64,000 nucleotides of DNA from Vibrio sp. HDW18 (GCF_011306175.1 NZ_CP049913.1:806001-870000); one strand, 5' to 3'. Numbered from the stretch's first letter, positions 47,691-57,256 are shown. Numbers and translations: made by a program. Notes: generated by a model not told the origin, from the letters alone.

Positions 47691-47891
47691 ATTGAAAACC
47701 TACTCACCTGGAAAGACAAGCCTACAAGGAAGCTTTTGCTGATTGACGGTGCTAGACAAACTGGTAAAACATTCCTATTGCAGGAACTATTAGGAAGTAC
47801 ATTCGAAAATGTCATAAGAATCGATTTCCTAGAAAGCCCCAACGGGGCTTTCAAAAACAATCTTTATTTAAGATTAGCTCTTAGCGACTGA
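47691..47891 (+). pseudogene. Truncated AAA ATPase (DUF4143-type) remnant
   Basis: In the frame starting at 47691 the sequence reads ENLLTWKDKPTRKLLLIDG then ARQTGKTFLLQELL, the N-terminal segment of the widespread DUF4143-type ATPases with Walker A GARQTGKT. The expected ATG is ATT, while a GAGGTG ribosome site is still in place, and the frame stops after 66 codons (the family is about 400 aa), running into the 3' end of int. It is a decayed gene cut at the int side, perhaps by the event that placed int here. Confidence 0.75.
47831..47851. terminator. Hairpin at the 3' side of int
   Basis: A perfect 9-bp stem GAAAGCCCC / GGGGCTTTC with AAC loop lies 13 bases beyond the int stop. No T-run follows on the minus strand, so termination would be weak. 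It is also the point where the ATPase remnant loses similarity. Confidence 0.5.
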
Positions 47892-49231
47892 GTACTTTTA
47901 ATGTCTGGAAAAGGTAACGTTTCAGCGGAGGGTACAACTGACAACGCTGGTGGAACATACCCAATCAACTCTTTCAATTTACTGCTCCAGGTTTCAAGCC
48001 CACCAAGCTTATCGTCAAAATAGTCATAGCGATCATAGTGACGTGTACTTACATCTTGTAAGGCGTGATTTTGAATACGATCCCTGACTTCTTTGCTGAT
48101 TCGGCATGCCCCCATCAAAGTTTTACACGTTCGACGCAAATCCTTAGGCACAAACTTATCGAACCCCACGGCATCGCGATAACGAGTCACTGCACGACAA
48201 ATTGAGCTAGTTTTCATGGGTTCTTCTGCATCTTTAGGATTTGGAAAAACATATCGTCCACCACCAGAAAGCTCATATTGTTTCTGAAGTATTTCAAAAG
48301 CCAATCCGTTCAACGGTACGATATGATCTTTTTTGTTTTTGGAACGTTCTTTAGTAATACAGATAAACTTCTCTTCCCAATCAACATTCCACCATTCAAG
48401 TGTAATCACCTCATATGGTCGTTGCCCCCCTAGATAGATGCACAGTTGAAGTAAGTGCCTCAAATCTTGTCCGATGGGTACAAGATCATAGTTTTCACGA
48501 AGATCTTTTAGCAGACGCCGTAACTCTCGCCATTCTAAGAACCTTTCACCAATGCGCTCTCCGTCTTTTTGCTTAGGAATTGGTGCTACTGGATTGTATT
48601 TTATGCCAAATTTCGACTCTAAAGAGAAATAGCGAGGATCGTTATCAAAGCGCATCCCATGGTTAAACGCCGCCATCACATAGCTACGTACTCGGTTACT
48701 TTGGGTGATAGCTCCGCGCTGGATCATCTTACTAATAACGTATTTAATATCATCAGTCGTTACATCACACGCTTTGGTGTTTCTGTCTATATATGGATAG
48801 AATTCTCGTACCAGCGCATTTCGCACGTCTTCATACGTTCTCTTTCCATCTATTTTCATGCGCTCCGTATAGCTATGAAATAGCTCATCAATGGTTCCTA
48901 AGCTTTTACTCTCTGCATCAATTTTTTTCTGCTCGCTCTCTTGTTGTTCAAGATGCAATTTAGGATCTTTTCCGCCGAGCAACAGTTGTGAGAAGACCTG
49001 GGCTTTCTCGCGAGCTTCTGTAAGAGCCATACTGCCAGCACGTGTACTGAATAAACCGATTGAGATAAATTTTTCTTTCTGTTGCTGGTAGTAGCGAAAC
49101 ACGAACTGCTTTTTCCCACTAGTGAAAATTTTTACACCCAAACGCCCTATACCTCGTTGACCTGACTGATCCCAGAGATAATAGGAATTTTTACGACTGG
49201 TCGCGGATTGAATTTTAGTAACAGTTAACAT
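47864..49231 (-). CDS. int: Tyrosine recombinase (P4-type island integrase)
   Basis: A 455-aa integrase with the N-terminal arm-binding domain of P4-like enzymes (GIGRLGVKIFTSGKKQFVFR ... ISIGLFSTR), a SAM-like core-binding domain and the catalytic domain: Arg271 in LGGQRPYEVI, Lys/Arg box PKDLRRTCKTLM (Arg366), His389 in QNHALQDVS and the nucleophile Tyr399 in RHYDRY. The second box has Lys363 where HxxR is usual. It integrates the island into the tRNA 3' end. It lies at the tRNA-distal edge, 244 bases from the right repeat. Paired 12-bp repeats precede it and may serve as arm sites and autoregulatory sites. Confidence 0.93.
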   Translation of the reverse strand: MLTVTKIQSATSRKNSYYLWDQSGQRGIGRLGVKIFTSGKKQFVFRYYQQQKEKFISIGLFSTRAGSMALTEAREKAQVFSQLLLGGKDPKLHLEQQESEQKKIDAESKSLGTIDELFHSYTERMKIDGKRTYEDVRNALVREFYPYIDRNTKACDVTTDDIKYVISKMIQRGAITQSNRVRSYVMAAFNHGMRFDNDPRYFSLESKFGIKYNPVAPIPKQKDGERIGERFLEWRELRRLLKDLRENYDLVPIGQDLRHLLQLCIYLGGQRPYEVITLEWWNVDWEEKFICITKERSKNKKDHIVPLNGLAFEILQKQYELSGGGRYVFPNPKDAEEPMKTSSICRAVTRYRDAVGFDKFVPKDLRRTCKTLMGACRISKEVRDRIQNHALQDVSTRHYDRYDYFDDKLGGLETWSSKLKELIGYVPPALSVVPSAETLPFPDIKSTQSLRANLK

Positions 49232-49338
49232 TCTGATTTTCTCTTGTCTTTTTTGGCGAAGTTAACTTTCTAGGTCAACAGGCATAACCTAAAAGCAGCC
49301 AAAAATGATATTGACAAACTTCCTACCTAAGCAAAGCT

Positions 49339-49362
49339 AGGTCAGGTAATGGGTCAGACAAG
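49339..49362 (+). repeat. Paired 12-bp repeats, candidate arm sites upstream of int
   Basis: AGGTCAGGTAAT is followed by GGGTCAGACAAG. The same pair pattern occurs inside both attachment repeats. Confidence 0.5.
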
Positions 49363-49475
49363 AGAAAAGTGACATGAAAATCAATGCAAACTAACGCAAC
49401 AAAGACAAACAGATAAACATTTGAATTTAATAGAAATTACCAAGCATTGCATACTCATAAAAATGAACCTGGTAG

Positions 49476-49606
49476 GACTCATAATCGCTTGGTCCCCAGT
49501 TCAAGCCTGGGAGGGGCCACCAAATTCTAGAAGGTTAGTAAGCGTAGTGTTTACTAACCTTTTTTGTACCTGACGATTTTGGGTCAGACAATGGATCAGG
49601 TAAGCC
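49476..49606. repeat. Right attachment repeat (tRNA-distal)
   Basis: 131 bases matching 25156-25287, starting in the anticodon arm. It lacks the tRNA 5' half, so it is not a tRNA gene. It contains the T-arm variant TTCAAGCC, the hairpin terminator and a 12-bp repeat pair (49581-49604). Confidence 0.92.
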
Positions 49607-49629
49607 GTCGAAAAGCCTGACAAAAAGCA

Positions 49630-49649
49630 ACGGGAGCCTGCGCTCCCGT
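49630..49649. terminator. Hairpin just outside the island
   Basis: ACGGGAGC-CTGC-GCTCCCGT, an 8-bp stem with T-rich flanks on the minus strand and TTTATT on the plus strand. No adjacent gene end explains it; it may be the ancestral tRNA-side terminator. Confidence 0.55.
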
Positions 49650-49908
49650 TTATTCCAGTACAGCCAAACAAAGGTGTAATGTCGTTGTTATTGTCTGCGT
49701 TTTATCCGCTTAAATAAAATAGCATTAAACGTTTTTATTCAGCACATTTTTGTACAAACCGTGAGCGCATAAACTCATTTCTGAAAATATCTAAACCATT
49801 ACAGCTTATGCGTCCCCCATTCGGCGCAATAAAAAACTCATCAGAATGTCGCCATTTTGCAATATCTCAGCACTAGCCTATTAGCAAACCAGCAAATTAG
49901 GGATTGCT
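49650..49908. other. Gap before olsF, no gene seen
   Basis: About 260 bases with no credible frame. It should hold the olsF promoter, but no confident -35/-10 pair was identified. Confidence 0.4.
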
Positions 49909-51669
49909 ATGCTTGCTACCTCACCATTCGTTTTACCACGCAAAACGCCATTTGGTTTAGGTGAACACTTAACAGAATGGGCTACCGGATTAAAGCGTCT
50001 TAATCAGTTCTATGCCCAGCGCCCAGTTGGTGGTGATACGCAAGCATTTCTGCGCTTTACTTTAGACGTGCTTGGCATTGAGTACCAACTGGTGCGCGGT
50101 CAGCTCGCCAATATTCCACAACATGGGGCAACCGTCGTGGTGGCTAACCATCCTCTAGGCTGTGTCGAGGGGGTGATTTTAGCCAAATTGCTGCTCTCGG
50201 TTCGTTCTGATGTGAAAATTTTAGCCAACCAATATTTAAAACTCGTACCTGAGCTGGCTTCATTATTTATTGGGGTTGATGTATTTGCAGGTAATGATGC
50301 AGCGAAGGCCAACTTAGCGGCACTACGTCAAGCACACAAACATCTTGCACAAGGTGGCGTGCTGCTGATGTTTCCGGCTGGTGAAGTTTCGCAATCGGTA
50401 AACAACCAGCCAGGCCGCTTAGAGGATAAAGAGTGGAGTCAATCGGTTAGTCGGTTAGTGAAAAAACACCAAGCGCAGACAGTGCCGGTTTATATTGATG
50501 GCCATAACTCAAGCCGATTTTATTTAGCAGGGAAAATTCACCCGATGCTGCGTACGCTCATGCTTGGCCGTGAATTACTCAATAAGCAACAAACTTCGAT
50601 AGGAATCGCACTTGGTGAAGCAATTTCACATCGTGAGGTACAGCATCTTTGCGATCAACAGTTGGTCAATTACTTACGCCTCAATACCTATCTGCTCCAG
50701 CCCTCTCCCGAGCGTAATAAAACTGCCAGTGATCACTCCTTATTACCGGTCGCCGAGCGTCTACCCGTTAGCGATTTGCTGGAAAATATTGCTCAGCTAC
50801 CTTATGCAGACCATATGCTGCGGCATAATCAGTTCGATGTGTATTGCAGCAAAGCCGAAAATATTCCGGCTCTGATGCATGAAATTGGCCGAGTACGTGA
50901 GTTGAATTTTCGAGCGGTTGGAGAAGGTACCGGTCACGCATTAGATATTGATCGGTTTGATCGCGATTACCTGCATCTATTCATTTGGGATCGCGAGCAA
51001 CAGCAATTGGTTGGAGCCTATCGATTAGGCTTGGTTGATCAGCTTTTGCAACATAATGGAATTAATGGCCTCTATTCCAGTACTCTTTTTCACTACGATC
51101 AGCGTTTTCTCAATAATATGGGTAATGCGATTGAGATGGGCCGCTCAGTGATAGATAGTCAATACCAAAAGAGTATGACCGCACTGTTGCTGCTCTGGAA
51201 AGGGATTGGAACCTATATTAGCCGAAATCCACACTATACCCATCTCTTTGGTCCGGTCAGCATCAGTAATGACTACAGTGAGCAGGCGCGACGTTTACTC
51301 GCTGACACCATGACACTGCACTATTATGACCGCGAACAAGCACAATTAGTCATCGCCAGCAATCCGCCTCCCAGCGAGCCAACACAGTGGAATGCCAGCT
51401 TATTAACCTCACTTGCCGACTTACAATTACTGTCACGGGTGATTGCGCGGATTGATGAAGGTAAAGGCGTTCCCGTCTTACTGCGCCAATATTTAGGCCT
51501 GAACGGTAAATTGGTCAGTTTTAACGTTGATCCGGCGTTCAATAATGCACTTGATGGCTTGATTGTGGTCGACCTACGTAACGTCACCAGCAAAACACTC
51601 GCGCGCTATATGGGGCAACAGCAAGCACAGGATTACCTGATAAATCATCAATATTTCAGTGAAATTTAA
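49909..51669 (+). CDS. olsF: Bifunctional ornithine lipid synthase OlsF
   Basis: OlsF makes phosphorus-free ornithine lipids by N- and O-acylation of ornithine. The 586-aa product is a fusion. An N-terminal PlsC-like acyltransferase domain (VVANHPLGCVEGVILAKLL near residue 80, MFPAGEVSQSV near 158) is followed by a C-terminal OlsB-like N-acyltransferase domain (MHEIGRVRELNFRAVGEGTG near 325, LFIWDREQQQLVGAYRLG near 360, MGNAIEMGRSVID near 404). V. cholerae has a gene here labelled putative hemolysin; that older label comes from the same family. It borders the island and is left intact by the insertion. Confidence 0.85.
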   Translation: MLATSPFVLPRKTPFGLGEHLTEWATGLKRLNQFYAQRPVGGDTQAFLRFTLDVLGIEYQLVRGQLANIPQHGATVVVANHPLGCVEGVILAKLLLSVRSDVKILANQYLKLVPELASLFIGVDVFAGNDAAKANLAALRQAHKHLAQGGVLLMFPAGEVSQSVNNQPGRLEDKEWSQSVSRLVKKHQAQTVPVYIDGHNSSRFYLAGKIHPMLRTLMLGRELLNKQQTSIGIALGEAISHREVQHLCDQQLVNYLRLNTYLLQPSPERNKTASDHSLLPVAERLPVSDLLENIAQLPYADHMLRHNQFDVYCSKAENIPALMHEIGRVRELNFRAVGEGTGHALDIDRFDRDYLHLFIWDREQQQLVGAYRLGLVDQLLQHNGINGLYSSTLFHYDQRFLNNMGNAIEMGRSVIDSQYQKSMTALLLLWKGIGTYISRNPHYTHLFGPVSISNDYSEQARRLLADTMTLHYYDREQAQLVIASNPPPSEPTQWNASLLTSLADLQLLSRVIARIDEGKGVPVLLRQYLGLNGKLVSFNVDPAFNNALDGLIVVDLRNVTSKTLARYMGQQQAQDYLINHQYFSEI

Positions 51670-51672
51670 ACA

Positions 51673-51704
51673 ATGAGGCCAAGATCAACCGATCTTGGCC
51701 TCAT
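51673..51704. terminator. Bidirectional terminator between olsF and glmS
   Basis: A perfect 14-bp stem (ATGAGGCCAAGATC / GATCTTGGCCTCAT, loop AACC) lies 3 bases after the olsF stop, in the gap to the convergent glmS. Confidence 0.85.
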
Positions 51705-51753
51705 GTATGATTGCAATACAGAACCACAATACCTGTAATTTAGAATTAATGTT

Positions 51754-53586
51754 TTATTCTACCGTGACTGCCTTGGCAAGATTGCGCGGCTGATCAACGT
51801 CAGTACCTTTGATTAAAGCAACGTGGTAAGAGAGCAACTGCATTGGAATGGTGTAATAAATCGGTGCCACGATTTCGCTGACATGTGGCATGGCGATAAT
51901 TTTCATGGTCTCATCGGCGCTAAAATCCGCTTCCTCATCAGCAAATACATACAGTAATCCGCCACGCGCGCGCACTTCTTCAATATTCGATTTGAGTTTT
52001 TCAAGCAAATCATTGCTTGGTGCCACCACGACCACTGGCATATCAGCATCAATCAGAGCCAATGGGCCGTGTTTCAGCTCACCTGCAGCATAGGCTTCCG
52101 CGTGAATATAGGAGATCTCCTTGAGTTTCAGCGAAGCTTCCAGTGCGATGGGGTAATATTCACCACGCCCTAAGAATAACGTATGGTGTTTATCCGCAAA
52201 ATCTTGCGCTAAAGTTTCAATTTGCTTTTCAAACGACAAGGCGCTTTCAATCTGCTTCGGCAATTGATGTAGCGCGCGCACAATCTCGCTTTCTAACTCA
52301 CGTCCAATATGCTGTTGCTGCTTACCTAAGGCCGTGACTAACATCAGCAGGGTCACCAACTGGGTAGTAAACGCTTTGGTCGAAGCCACACCAATTTCAG
52401 TTCCGGCGCGAGTCATAAAGGCGAAATCCGATTCACGCACCAAAGAAGAGCCCGCAACGTTACAAATGGTCATGGCCGCCATGTAACCTTTTTCTTTCGC
52501 TAAGCGTAGCGCCGCCAGTGTATCGGCGGTTTCCCCCGATTGAGACAGGGTGATCAGTAAGCTGTTTGGGCGGGTGACAAATTTGCGATAACGAAACTCA
52601 GAAGCAATTTCCACATCGCAGCTCACCCCAGCAAGGGATTCAAACCAATAACGTGCCGTCATCCCAGCATTATAGGACGTACCACAAGCCACAATTTGCA
52701 CATGCTCAACTTTGGCTAAGATCTCCGCGGCATGCACGCCAATACTTTCCACTACCACGCTATCGTGAGTAATCCGCCCTTCCATAGTATTGATCAGCGC
52801 GTTAGGCTGCTCAAAAATCTCTTTTTGCATGTAATGTCGATAGCGGCCTTTGTCAGCAGCATCATGCTCTAAATGCGATTCACTGATTTCACGCTCAACT
52901 TGCTGACCTTGTGCATTAAACACTCGGACCTCACGTCGGGTTAGCTCAGCGATATCGCCCTCTTCAAGATACATAAAGCGACGCGTCACATTCAGTAATG
53001 CCAACTGATCGGAAGCAAGGAAGTTTTCACCAATCCCCAAACCAATCACTATTGGGCTACCAGAACGAGCCACGACTAAACGAGACGGTTCTTTGCGATC
53101 CATCACGACTGTGCCATAAGCGCCGCTCAGCTGCTTTACTGTTGCTTGTACTGCAGCTAATAAACTGCTGGCACTACGCAATTCCCATTCAACCAAGTGG
53201 GCAATCACTTCAGTGTCGGTTTGTGAAACAAATATATAGCCACGCTGTTGTAACATCGAGCGCAGCATTTCATGATTTTCAATGATGCCATTATGCACCA
53301 CAGTAATATCGCCAGAGATGTGTGGATGAGCATTGATTTCTGAAGGCTCACCATGCGTTGCCCAACGAGTGTGCGCAATACCTGTGCCACCAGCCACTGG
53401 TGCCGCCTCTACCGCATCGGCCAACTCTTGCACTTTACCTAAACGGCGCAAACGAGTGAGCTGGTTATCACTATCTACCACCGCAATACCGGCTGAGTCA
53501 TAACCACGGTATTCCAGACGACGTAATCCTTGTACTAAAATTTCAGCAACATCGCGTTGTGCAACCGCACCAACAATTCCACACAT
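51754..53586 (-). CDS. glmS: Glutamine-fructose-6-phosphate aminotransferase GlmS
   Basis: GlmS converts fructose-6-phosphate and glutamine to glucosamine-6-phosphate, feeding cell-wall synthesis. The 610-aa product starts [12 protein letters not shown], with Cys2 the nucleophile of the glutaminase domain, and has [17 protein letters not shown] near residue 74. Two SIS isomerase domains follow ([16 protein letters not shown] near 302, [18 protein letters not shown] near 350). It ends [15 protein letters not shown], the standard GlmS tail. The upstream DeoR-family gene on the same strand is its likely regulator. Confidence 0.97.
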   Translation of the reverse strand: MCGIVGAVAQRDVAEILVQGLRRLEYRGYDSAGIAVVDSDNQLTRLRRLGKVQELADAVEAAPVAGGTGIAHTRWATHGEPSEINAHPHISGDITVVHNGIIENHEMLRSMLQQRGYIFVSQTDTEVIAHLVEWELRSASSLLAAVQATVKQLSGAYGTVVMDRKEPSRLVVARSGSPIVIGLGIGENFLASDQLALLNVTRRFMYLEEGDIAELTRREVRVFNAQGQQVEREISESHLEHDAADKGRYRHYMQKEIFEQPNALINTMEGRITHDSVVVESIGVHAAEILAKVEHVQIVACGTSYNAGMTARYWFESLAGVSCDVEIASEFRYRKFVTRPNSLLITLSQSGETADTLAALRLAKEKGYMAAMTICNVAGSSLVRESDFAFMTRAGTEIGVASTKAFTTQLVTLLMLVTALGKQQQHIGRELESEIVRALHQLPKQIESALSFEKQIETLAQDFADKHHTLFLGRGEYYPIALEASLKLKEISYIHAEAYAAGELKHGPLALIDADMPVVVVAPSNDLLEKLKSNIEEVRARGGLLYVFADEEADFSADETMKIIAMPHVSEIVAPIYYTIPMQLLSYHVALIKGTDVDQPRNLAKAVTVE

Positions 53587-53648
53587 GTTTTTACTCCATA
53601 TTATTATGTCATCGCGCGGTTACCCAAGGGATCGCGCTCAGGGATACC

Positions 53649-54419
53649 TTATTTCACACTGGCACGAATCACTCGCACTTGGTGAGATTCAATCTGTTTG
53701 GCGAATTCATCACTCAATTCATGATCGGTCACTAGCACGTCAATATTGTCCCAACTGAGTTCTAAGTTGGGAATTTTGCGCCCAACCTTGTCCGATTCAA
53801 TCATTACAATCACTTCACGGGAAACTTCTGCCATCACATTGCTTAACCCGACCAACTCATTAAAGGTGGTCGTGCCACGCTCAAGATCGATGCCGTCTGC
53901 GCCAATAAACAGTTGATCAAAATCGTAAGAGCGCAGTACCGATTCTGCCACTTTGCCTTGGAAAGACTCAGAATGGGTATCCCAAGTCCCCCCTGTCATC
54001 AGCAGGGTTGGCTCGCTTTCTAATTCATTGAGTGCATTAGCAACATACAACGAATTGGTCATCACTACTAAGCCACGTTTCTCATTCAATTGCTGAATTA
54101 ACGCCGCCGTGGTACTACCGCTATCAATCACAATTCGATTATGGTCACGGATCAATTTGGCCGCTGCTTTGGCCAACGATAACTTTCGAGTTGAAACTTT
54201 TTCATTTAGCGCATCGTGCATCACGTCTTTCGGTAATGCGATCGCCCCGCCATAGCGGCGCAATAGTTGACCATTTTTCTCTAGTGACGCTAGGTCTTTA
54301 CGAATCGTCACCTCAGAGGTTTCAAATTGAGCTGAGAGCGCCTCAACACTCACCTCTCCTTGCTCGTTAACCAGTTTGACTATCGTGTGCCTTCTCAGCT
54401 GTGTATTTCGTTTTGACAT
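53649..54419 (-). CDS. DeoR-family transcriptional regulator, probable glmS regulator
   Basis: A 256-aa DeoR regulator. The N-terminal HTH (VKLVNEQGEVSVEALSAQFE, SEVTIRKDLASLEKNGQLLR) is followed by a sugar-phosphate-binding domain (IVIDSGSTTAALIQQL near residue 100, MTGGTWD near 147, FIGADGIDLERG near 178). It lies 62 bases upstream of glmS and probably in one transcript. Comparative work on Vibrio names a DeoR-type amino-sugar regulator at this place, and its ligand is expected to be an amino-sugar phosphate. ATG 54419 is preferred over a start at 54431 on family N-termini. Confidence 0.85.
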   Translation of the reverse strand: MSKRNTQLRRHTIVKLVNEQGEVSVEALSAQFETSEVTIRKDLASLEKNGQLLRRYGGAIALPKDVMHDALNEKVSTRKLSLAKAAAKLIRDHNRIVIDSGSTTAALIQQLNEKRGLVVMTNSLYVANALNELESEPTLLMTGGTWDTHSESFQGKVAESVLRSYDFDQLFIGADGIDLERGTTTFNELVGLSNVMAEVSREVIVMIESDKVGRKIPNLELSWDNIDVLVTDHELSDEFAKQIESHQVRVIRASVK

Positions 54420-54445
54420 TATAAAACACAATTAAAGTTACGAAT

Positions 54446-54476
54446 CGAAACAAAGTATAATTAAAACGAAACAAAC
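54446..54476. promoter_or_regulatory. CGAAACAAA direct repeats, candidate DeoR-regulator sites
   Basis: CGAAACAAA (54446) and CGAAACAAAC (54467) are spaced 21 bp apart just upstream of the regulator gene. A related GAAACAAA occurs near 54591. DeoR/AgaR-type proteins often bind repeats of GAAA or TTTC. Confidence 0.45.
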
Positions 54477-54847
54477 AAGTCTATTTATTTCGATCCAAAA
54501 AATTAATATTTCACGCTAAAACCTTGTCCTAAGACAATTCTTAAACAGTGATATTGACGCCATTCAATGGTAGAATTCGCGCTCGAAAAGAAACAAAATT
54601 ACAGAATTGAGTAAAAAATACGTCATCAATCCGCGCTATATTCGGGTTAAGTGGCGATTTTTCTGCCATTTTTGATCAAACAGTCAGTCATAAAATGACT
54701 AAATCTGTTGAAAGACTTTCAGTTTTGGAGTGCCGTAAACTGGTGAGCTAGACTTGGCAATGAATGAAGCAAAGTTGCCCGCGCCGCGAACACTTCAGAA
54801 TCCACAACCAACTTCAAAATCATTTTGTTTATCGGAGAAACTCTTCC
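54477..54847. other. Divergent regulatory gap before pykF
   Basis: About 370 bases between the DeoR regulator and pykF with no gene. It must hold the pykF promoter and long leader; no riboswitch or clear promoter was recognised. Confidence 0.4.
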
Positions 54848-56260
54848 ATGAAAAAGACCAAAATCGTATGTACGATTGGCCCAAAAACTGAGTCAGTAGA
54901 GAAACTAACCGAACTGGTTAACTCAGGTATGAACGTAATGCGCCTGAACTTCTCTCACGGCGACTACGTTGAGCACGGTGCTCGTATCGCTAACTTCCGT
55001 AAAGTAATGGAAGTAACCGGTAAACAACTGGCAATCCTACTGGATACTAAAGGCCCAGAAATCCGTACTATCAAACTGGAAAACGGTGACGATGTCGATT
55101 TAGTGGCTGGCCAAGAGTTCACGTTCACCACTGACACTGCCGTTATTGGTAACAAAGATCGCGTAGCTGTGACTTACACTGGCTTTGCTAAAGATCTGAA
55201 CGTAGGTAACCATATCCTGGTTGACGACGGTCTAATCGAAATGGAAGTTCTGGCGACCACAGAGACTGAAGTTAAATGTAAAGTTCTAAACAACGGTGCG
55301 TTGGGTGAGAACAAAGGCGTTAACCTACCAGGTGTTTCTGTAAATCTGCCAGCTCTGTCTGAAAAAGACAAAAATGACCTGAAATTCGGTTGTGAGCAAG
55401 GCGTTGATTTCGTTGCTGCTTCTTTCATTCGTAAAGGTTCAGACGTTAAAGAAATCCGTGAAGTTCTGGCAGCACACGGCGGCCAAAACATCCAAATCAT
55501 CTCTAAAATCGAAAACCAAGAAGGCTTGGACAACTTCGATGAGATCCTTGAGCTGTCTGACGGCATCATGGTTGCTCGTGGTGACCTAGGTGTTGAAATC
55601 CCTGCGGAAGAAGTTATCTTCGCCCAGAAGATGATGATCGAAAAATGTAACCGTGCACGTAAAATGGTTATCACTGCAACTCAAATGCTCGATTCAATGA
55701 TCAAGAACCCACGTCCAACTCGTGCTGAAGCGGGTGACGTCGCTAACGCGATCATGGACGGTACTGATGCAGTAATGCTGTCTGGCGAAACCGCGAAAGG
55801 TAAGTACCCAGTGGAAGCGGTGAAGATCATGGCGCAAATCGCTAACCGTACTGATTCAGTACTGAAAGCTGAGCTGGGTTCACGTCTGGATAGCCCACGT
55901 CTGCGTATCACTGAAGCAGTATGTAAAAGTGCAGTAGACACCGCTGAGAAACTAGCGGCACCACTGATCATCGTGGCGACTGATGCAGGTAAATCTGCGC
56001 GTTCTATCCGTAAATACTTCCCAACAGCGAATATCATCGCGGTAACCACCAACAAGAAAACTGCAGCGCAGCTAGTACTGTGTAAAGGTGTGACTCCAGT
56101 GGTTGTGGATGCCATTGATAACACTGACGCGTTCTACCACTTAGGTAAAGATATTGCACTGCAATCTGGCCTAGGTAAGAAAGGCGACATCGTGGTAATG
56201 GTTTCTGGTGCACTGGTTGCCTCTGGCACCACTAACACCACTTCAGTACACGTACTGTAA
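54848..56260 (+). CDS. pykF: Pyruvate kinase I PykF
   Basis: PykF converts phosphoenolpyruvate and ADP to pyruvate and ATP, activated by fructose-1,6-bisphosphate in the type I enzyme. The 470-aa product starts [16 protein letters not shown] and contains [29 protein letters not shown], the active-site block [31 protein letters not shown] and [21 protein letters not shown] chose ATG 54848, with CGGAGAAAC upstream and an exact family N-terminus, over an open frame beginning at 54764. Codon use is that of a highly expressed gene. Confidence 0.97.
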   Translation: MKKTKIVCTIGPKTESVEKLTELVNSGMNVMRLNFSHGDYVEHGARIANFRKVMEVTGKQLAILLDTKGPEIRTIKLENGDDVDLVAGQEFTFTTDTAVIGNKDRVAVTYTGFAKDLNVGNHILVDDGLIEMEVLATTETEVKCKVLNNGALGENKGVNLPGVSVNLPALSEKDKNDLKFGCEQGVDFVAASFIRKGSDVKEIREVLAAHGGQNIQIISKIENQEGLDNFDEILELSDGIMVARGDLGVEIPAEEVIFAQKMMIEKCNRARKMVITATQMLDSMIKNPRPTRAEAGDVANAIMDGTDAVMLSGETAKGKYPVEAVKIMAQIANRTDSVLKAELGSRLDSPRLRITEAVCKSAVDTAEKLAAPLIIVATDAGKSARSIRKYFPTANIIAVTTNKKTAAQLVLCKGVTPVVVDAIDNTDAFYHLGKDIALQSGLGKKGDIVVMVSGALVASGTTNTTSVHVL

Positions 56261-56309
56261 TTCATTCCCCCACGCCTACTCGGCGCGGAAGTGGTGAATG
56301 ATATCGTTG

Positions 56310-56338
56310 AAAAGGAGCCTCTCGGCTCCTTTTTTATT
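56310..56338 (+). terminator. pykF terminator
   Basis: AAAGGAGCC / GGCTCCTTT stem with a TCTC loop followed by TTTATT, about 50 bases after the pykF stop. Confidence 0.9.
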
Positions 56339-56388
56339 ACTGATGTTTTTTATTACTGATATTTTTTATTGCTGATGTTTACCCAACA

Positions 56389-57084
56389 TTAATGGGCCAA
56401 TTTATATACCACGTCCACTCGATCACGGATCAGCAAACTGGAATCCTGATAAGTATCGGATACATCGACTTTTTCACTCACATTCGCCGCTCGCATCATG
56501 ATCGGTTCAACGCTCGGCGTATTATATTCAACTCGCCAAACGCCTTCTAAACGCCGTTCAAAACCTTTAGCCAGAGATTGGGCTTTTTGTTTTGCATCTT
56601 CAATCGCAGCCATACGTGCTTGTTGTTGATACTTATCTTGATCACGCACCTTCAATTGAATCCGATTAACTTGGTTGATGCCTGACTCTAAGGCGATATC
56701 GAGATATTGATTCAGCTTGCTCAAATCCTCTACTCTTACCGTCATTGAGCGAGAAGCCTGATAGCCGACCAACTCTGGTTTGCCATTGGTTGGATAGTGG
56801 TATTGCGGATTAATATACAAATTAGAGCTCGAAATATTCTGCTGCGTAACACCAGATTTAAGCAGTTTAGCCGTAAACTCACTCACCGCTTTATCAACTG
56901 CCGCTTTAGCTTGCTCAGCATTCATGGTTGATTCCACTACCTTGACTGAAAATTCAGCCATATCCGGGCTCACACTCACTTCACCGTATCCAGTGGTTGA
57001 GATATGTGGAAAATCCCATTCTTGAGCCAACAGTGGGTGTGAGAGTAGCGAAAGCAGTAAAACCACTGGTGCGAATAATTTCAT
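56389..57084 (-). CDS. SIMPL-domain periplasmic protein (YggE-like)
   Basis: A 231-aa secreted protein. A signal peptide (MKLFAPVVLLLSLLSHPLLA) is followed by a SIMPL/DUF541 domain: ISTTGYGEVSVSPDMAEFSV, INPQYHYPTNGKPELVGYQA, MTVRVEDLSKLNQYLDIALE and AIEDAKQKAQSLAKGFERRL. The E. coli relative YggE is linked to reduced oxidative stress, but the mechanism is unknown. ATG 57084 gives the complete signal peptide; the frame extends 99 bases further without support. It lies next to mscS and fbaA, as in E. coli, where yggE also sits near this cluster. Confidence 0.85.
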   Translation of the reverse strand: MKLFAPVVLLLSLLSHPLLAQEWDFPHISTTGYGEVSVSPDMAEFSVKVVESTMNAEQAKAAVDKAVSEFTAKLLKSGVTQQNISSSNLYINPQYHYPTNGKPELVGYQASRSMTVRVEDLSKLNQYLDIALESGINQVNRIQLKVRDQDKYQQQARMAAIEDAKQKAQSLAKGFERRLEGVWRVEYNTPSVEPIMMRAANVSEKVDVSDTYQDSSLLIRDRVDVVYKLAH

Positions 57085-57256
57085 TGTCTCGATCCTTATG
57101 TGATTACCTAGCAACATCATAAGCCAAGCAGCAGACAACGTCTGTTGTGATGGGTAAAAATCACACAAATTTGACTCGTTCAATGATTGCGGTAATAGGC
57201 TCTTAGCATCATGGTTATTTCACCGATTGGGCTGAGTAACTCAAACTATCAGCGAT

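Larger units (their letters stand above)
25156..49606. mobile_element. tRNA-inserted defence island at the VSP-II locus
   Basis: The element spans about 24.4 kb between direct repeats that carry the tRNA 3' end, with a tyrosine recombinase next to the distal repeat. On one side is rpoD and on the other olsF, so it occupies the place where V. cholerae carries VSP-II. Cargo in order: hipBA, hamB-hamA, Mrr-type nuclease, alpA, an HTH protein, hsdR, a methyltransferase cluster, hsdM-hsdS, a PDDEXK protein, an AbiEi-like protein, a phosphoesterase, an ATPase remnant and int. Large stretches, above all hamAB and the gaps, are much more AT-rich than the core. No conjugation or structural phage genes are visible, so it is an integrative but not self-transmissible island. 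Confidence 0.92.

Noticed and set aside
49476..49547. Second tRNA gene at the right end of the island
   Set aside because: Only the anticodon arm onward is present; the acceptor and D-arm sequence upstream is missing, so it is an attachment-site duplicate.
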